A stretch of 64,000 bases of DNA from Pedobacter glucosidilyticus DSM 23534 (GTDB taxonomy: Bacteria; Bacteroidota; Bacteroidia; Sphingobacteriales; Sphingobacteriaceae): positions 22,611 to 86,610 of the forward strand of contig NZ_KE384314.1 of assembly GCF_000425145.1 (NCBI RefSeq), in the 5' to 3' direction. Under the pieces are notes generated by a model that saw only the letters and a list, made by a program, of their open reading frames with translations, did not search any database and had not been told where the DNA came from. Made by a program: the position numbers and the translations under genes. Of the stretch, positions 62,401-64,000 are shown piece after piece (the first letter of the stretch is position 1; each line of letters begins with the position of its first letter).

Positions 62401-62632
62401 TTCCTATAAAAGAAAACACCAAAACTGAATTTGATGAAGGAACACTAATGCTATATTTTCCATCAGCATTTGTTTGTGTAGCAGCACTTCCACCCTTCAC
62501 TCTTACACTTACACCAGGAAGTGGAAGTCCATCCTCAGCGGAAGTTACCGTACCTGTTACGGTACGCTCTTGTGCTATTGCATTTACCGCAACAAACAAC
62601 AAGATGAATAAACTCTGTACAAGTTTTTTCAT
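59405..62632 (-). CDS. SusC/RagA-family TonB-dependent outer-membrane transporter
   Basis: 1075 aa. Signal peptide (1-20, ending AIAQ), carboxypeptidase-regulatory-like domain ([26 protein letters not shown]...), [38 protein letters not shown] (TonB box region and plug), [27 protein letters not shown], and a beta-barrel ending [10 protein letters not shown]. Substrate unknown. The 62633-62916 upstream stretch is very AT-rich and should carry the promoter; I see no exact TAnnTTTG. Confidence 0.95.
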   Translation of the reverse strand: [1075 protein letters not shown]

Positions 62633-62916
62633 ACAATTTGAAATAAGTTAGTTAATAAATAGTGTTAATTAATGTTAAATATAATATTATATTATGCTTA
62701 CATACAAATTTTTTGGATGAAAAAAATCACATTTTCATGTAAACCCTTAATAATCAAGTTATTAAAATATTTCGAATATCTTAATCAATAGCTTGTATTG
62801 TTGATATATTGATAATAAAACAACCTTTTTATTGCCAATAAACATAATTACACCATATTTAATTCGATTTTTATGATAGAAATCATATTAAATTAAGAAT
62901 TTGCTAATTAAAATTC

Positions 62917-63684
62917 TTAAAAGCTCAATTCTAAAACTATAGGACAATGGTCTGAGTGTTTTGCGTCTGGTAGTATGGCAGCTCTTTTAAAATAAGGTTG
63001 TAAAGCAGTTGTAGCTAGATGATAATCTATTCGCCAACCTAGATTTTTTTGTCTAGCTCCTGCCCTATAACTCCACCATGTATAATGGTGTGGGTCTTGA
63101 TTAAAATATCTGAAAGTATCTATATATCCACTATTAATAAATTTCTCCATCCAATCTCTTTCTTCTGGTAAAAACCCTGATGAGTTTGCATTTGATTTCG
63201 GATTATGTATATCAATAGCTCTATGGCAAATATTATAATCGCCGCAAATGATAAGTTTTGGGAACTTTTCTTTTAATTCTTGGGCATACACAAAAAAATC
63301 ATCCAGAAACTTAAATTTAAAACCTTGACGATCTTCTCCGCTAGAGCCAGATGGAAAATAAGCACTCATTACGGAAAAATCATCAAAATCCGCTCTTATG
63401 GTTCTTCCTTCTGCATCATACTCGGCTATACCGCAACCATACTCAATATGTTTGGGCTGTATTTTACTTAAAATAGCAGTACCACTATATCCTTTTTTTT
63501 GTGCCGGATACCAATAATGGTGATAGCCCAGCTGCTCTATTAAAAATAAATCTGTTATTTGTTCTGGTGTGGCTTTTATTTCTTGCAAACAAACAATATC
63601 AGCATCTGTAGCTTGCAACCAAGATAACCATTCTTTATTTATGGCAGCTCTTATTCCGTTTACGTTATAGGATATAATTTTCAT
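62917..63684 (-). CDS. xth: Exodeoxyribonuclease III (AP endonuclease)
   Basis: 255 aa. IISYNVNGIRAAINKEWLSWLQ, VCLQEIKATPEQI, GYSGTAILSK, IICGDYNICH, FRYFNQDPHHYTWWSYRAGARQKNLGWRIDYHLAT and AKHSDHCPIVLEL are the ExoIII/EEP motifs. DNA repair at abasic sites. A -7-like TATTTTTG lies upstream (63738-63731, minus). Confidence 0.93.
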   Translation of the reverse strand: MKIISYNVNGIRAAINKEWLSWLQATDADIVCLQEIKATPEQITDLFLIEQLGYHHYWYPAQKKGYSGTAILSKIQPKHIEYGCGIAEYDAEGRTIRADFDDFSVMSAYFPSGSSGEDRQGFKFKFLDDFFVYAQELKEKFPKLIICGDYNICHRAIDIHNPKSNANSSGFLPEERDWMEKFINSGYIDTFRYFNQDPHHYTWWSYRAGARQKNLGWRIDYHLATTALQPYFKRAAILPDAKHSDHCPIVLELSF

Positions 63685-64000
63685 GATTGGAGTTAGTTAT
63701 TGTTTGATAAGCGAATGTTGTTATTATCATCAAAAATATACTTTTTTTATAATTTGTCATTTTATTCTGCTTTCATCTATATTAAGAACTCATAAGAGAT
63801 TTCTTCGCTTTACTCTCAAGAAAGGATGTGCTAGCTCATTGCGAGGAGTACGACGTGGCAATCTTTTTATTGTGTAGAATCTTATCTAATTTTGAGATTG
63901 CTTTGTTTCTCTCGCGATGACGGGATGTGCTAGGTCATTGCGAGGAGTTTACGACGTGGCAATCTTTTTATAGAAATAGAATCCTATCTAATAGGAGATT
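63685..64000. repeat. Pair of about 98-bp palindromic repeats at the right edge
   Basis: No gene in the last 316 bases. TCATTGCGAGGAG...ACGACGTGGCAATCTTTTTAT occurs twice (from about 63836 and 63935), each preceded by GGATGTGCTAG and followed by AGAATC(T/C)TATCTAAT. AGATTGC/GCAATCT arms can form a hairpin in each unit. A widespread Bacteroidota intergenic word. Upstream 63685-63790 holds the likely xth promoter. The open frame 63683-63877 runs through the repeat and is not a gene. Confidence 0.75.

Noticed and set aside
57865..62632. Second SusCD pair as part of a PUL
   Set aside because: No hydrolase, transporter or regulator next to it, so substrate and PUL status cannot be supported.
63683..63877. 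Open frame of 64 codons after xth
   Set aside because: Runs through the 98-bp repeat, cysteine/phenylalanine-rich random composition, no family features.

Overview
The window looks like chromosome of a Bacteroidota member of the family Sphingobacteriaceae, most likely Pedobacter or a close relative. Supporting signs: low GC; SusC/SusD pairs; a C-terminal type IX secretion (T9SS) sorting domain; promoters of the TTG-N19-TAnnTTTG type; an arginine operon that uses an acyl-ornithine carbamoyltransferase; and the gene run rplM-rpsI-rpsB-tsf-pyrH-frr. I see no prophage, plasmid or CRISPR.

Layout. 1-6.9 kb (minus strand): arginine operon, read GNAT-argG-argC-argD-argF'-argB (argB is cut by the window edge), interrupted by a four-helix-bundle gene and two toxin-antitoxin (TA) modules. 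7.3-9.15 kb: acyl-CoA desaturase and a TPR protein. 9.2-19.3 kb (minus): a ten-gene operon starting with a GMC flavoprotein and holding a gluconate-2-dehydrogenase-type subunit 3, a lipoprotein cytochrome c, two Gfo/Idh/MocA oxidoreductases, three xylose-isomerase-like TIM barrels, a DUF1080 hydrolase and an MFS importer. It looks like a periplasmic sugar or glycoside oxidation (3-keto) pathway. 19.5-28.2 kb (minus): SusC, SusD, a DUF5689 lipoprotein, a calcineurin-like phosphoesterase and an SGNH hydrolase.

28.4-40.1 kb: glycerol and glycerol-3-phosphate genes: glpF, glpK, glpD (minus), the divergent DeoR regulator glpR, a Gfo/Idh enzyme, a secreted phospholipase-D-like protein with a T9SS domain, glpT and glpQ. 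Together with the adjacent SusCD/phosphoesterase operon this reads as a locus for breaking down phospholipid or glycerophosphodiester: cleavage outside the cell, uptake, periplasmic GlpQ, GlpT import, then GlpD.

40.2-41.4 kb: DinB protein and a HepT/MntA-type module. 41.6-45.8 kb (plus): ribosomal proteins L13, S9 and S2, EF-Ts, UMP kinase and ribosome recycling factor. 45.9-51.3 kb: alanine dehydrogenase with a divergent Lrp regulator, then lutABC lactate oxidation genes with a divergent AraC regulator; both routes make pyruvate. 51.3-52.4 kb: an array of about 127-bp repeats interrupted by a GIY-YIG nuclease gene. 52.4-54.6 kb: tRNA-Arg(CCU) and metG. 54.8-57.8 kb: a small ORF, an LD-carboxypeptidase gene, and a hipB-hipS-hipT-like three-gene kinase toxin module lying between two copies of the carboxypeptidase gene's 3' end. 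57.9-63.7 kb: a second SusD/SusC pair and exodeoxyribonuclease III; a 98-bp repeat pair closes the window.

Most notable: the repeat-associated GIY-YIG gene, the hipBST cassette with duplicated ldcA end, TA cassettes with a shared 35-bp promoter-like repeat inside the arginine operon, the putative phospholipid-utilisation locus, and the putative 3-keto-glycoside operon. All functions are inferred from sequence only.
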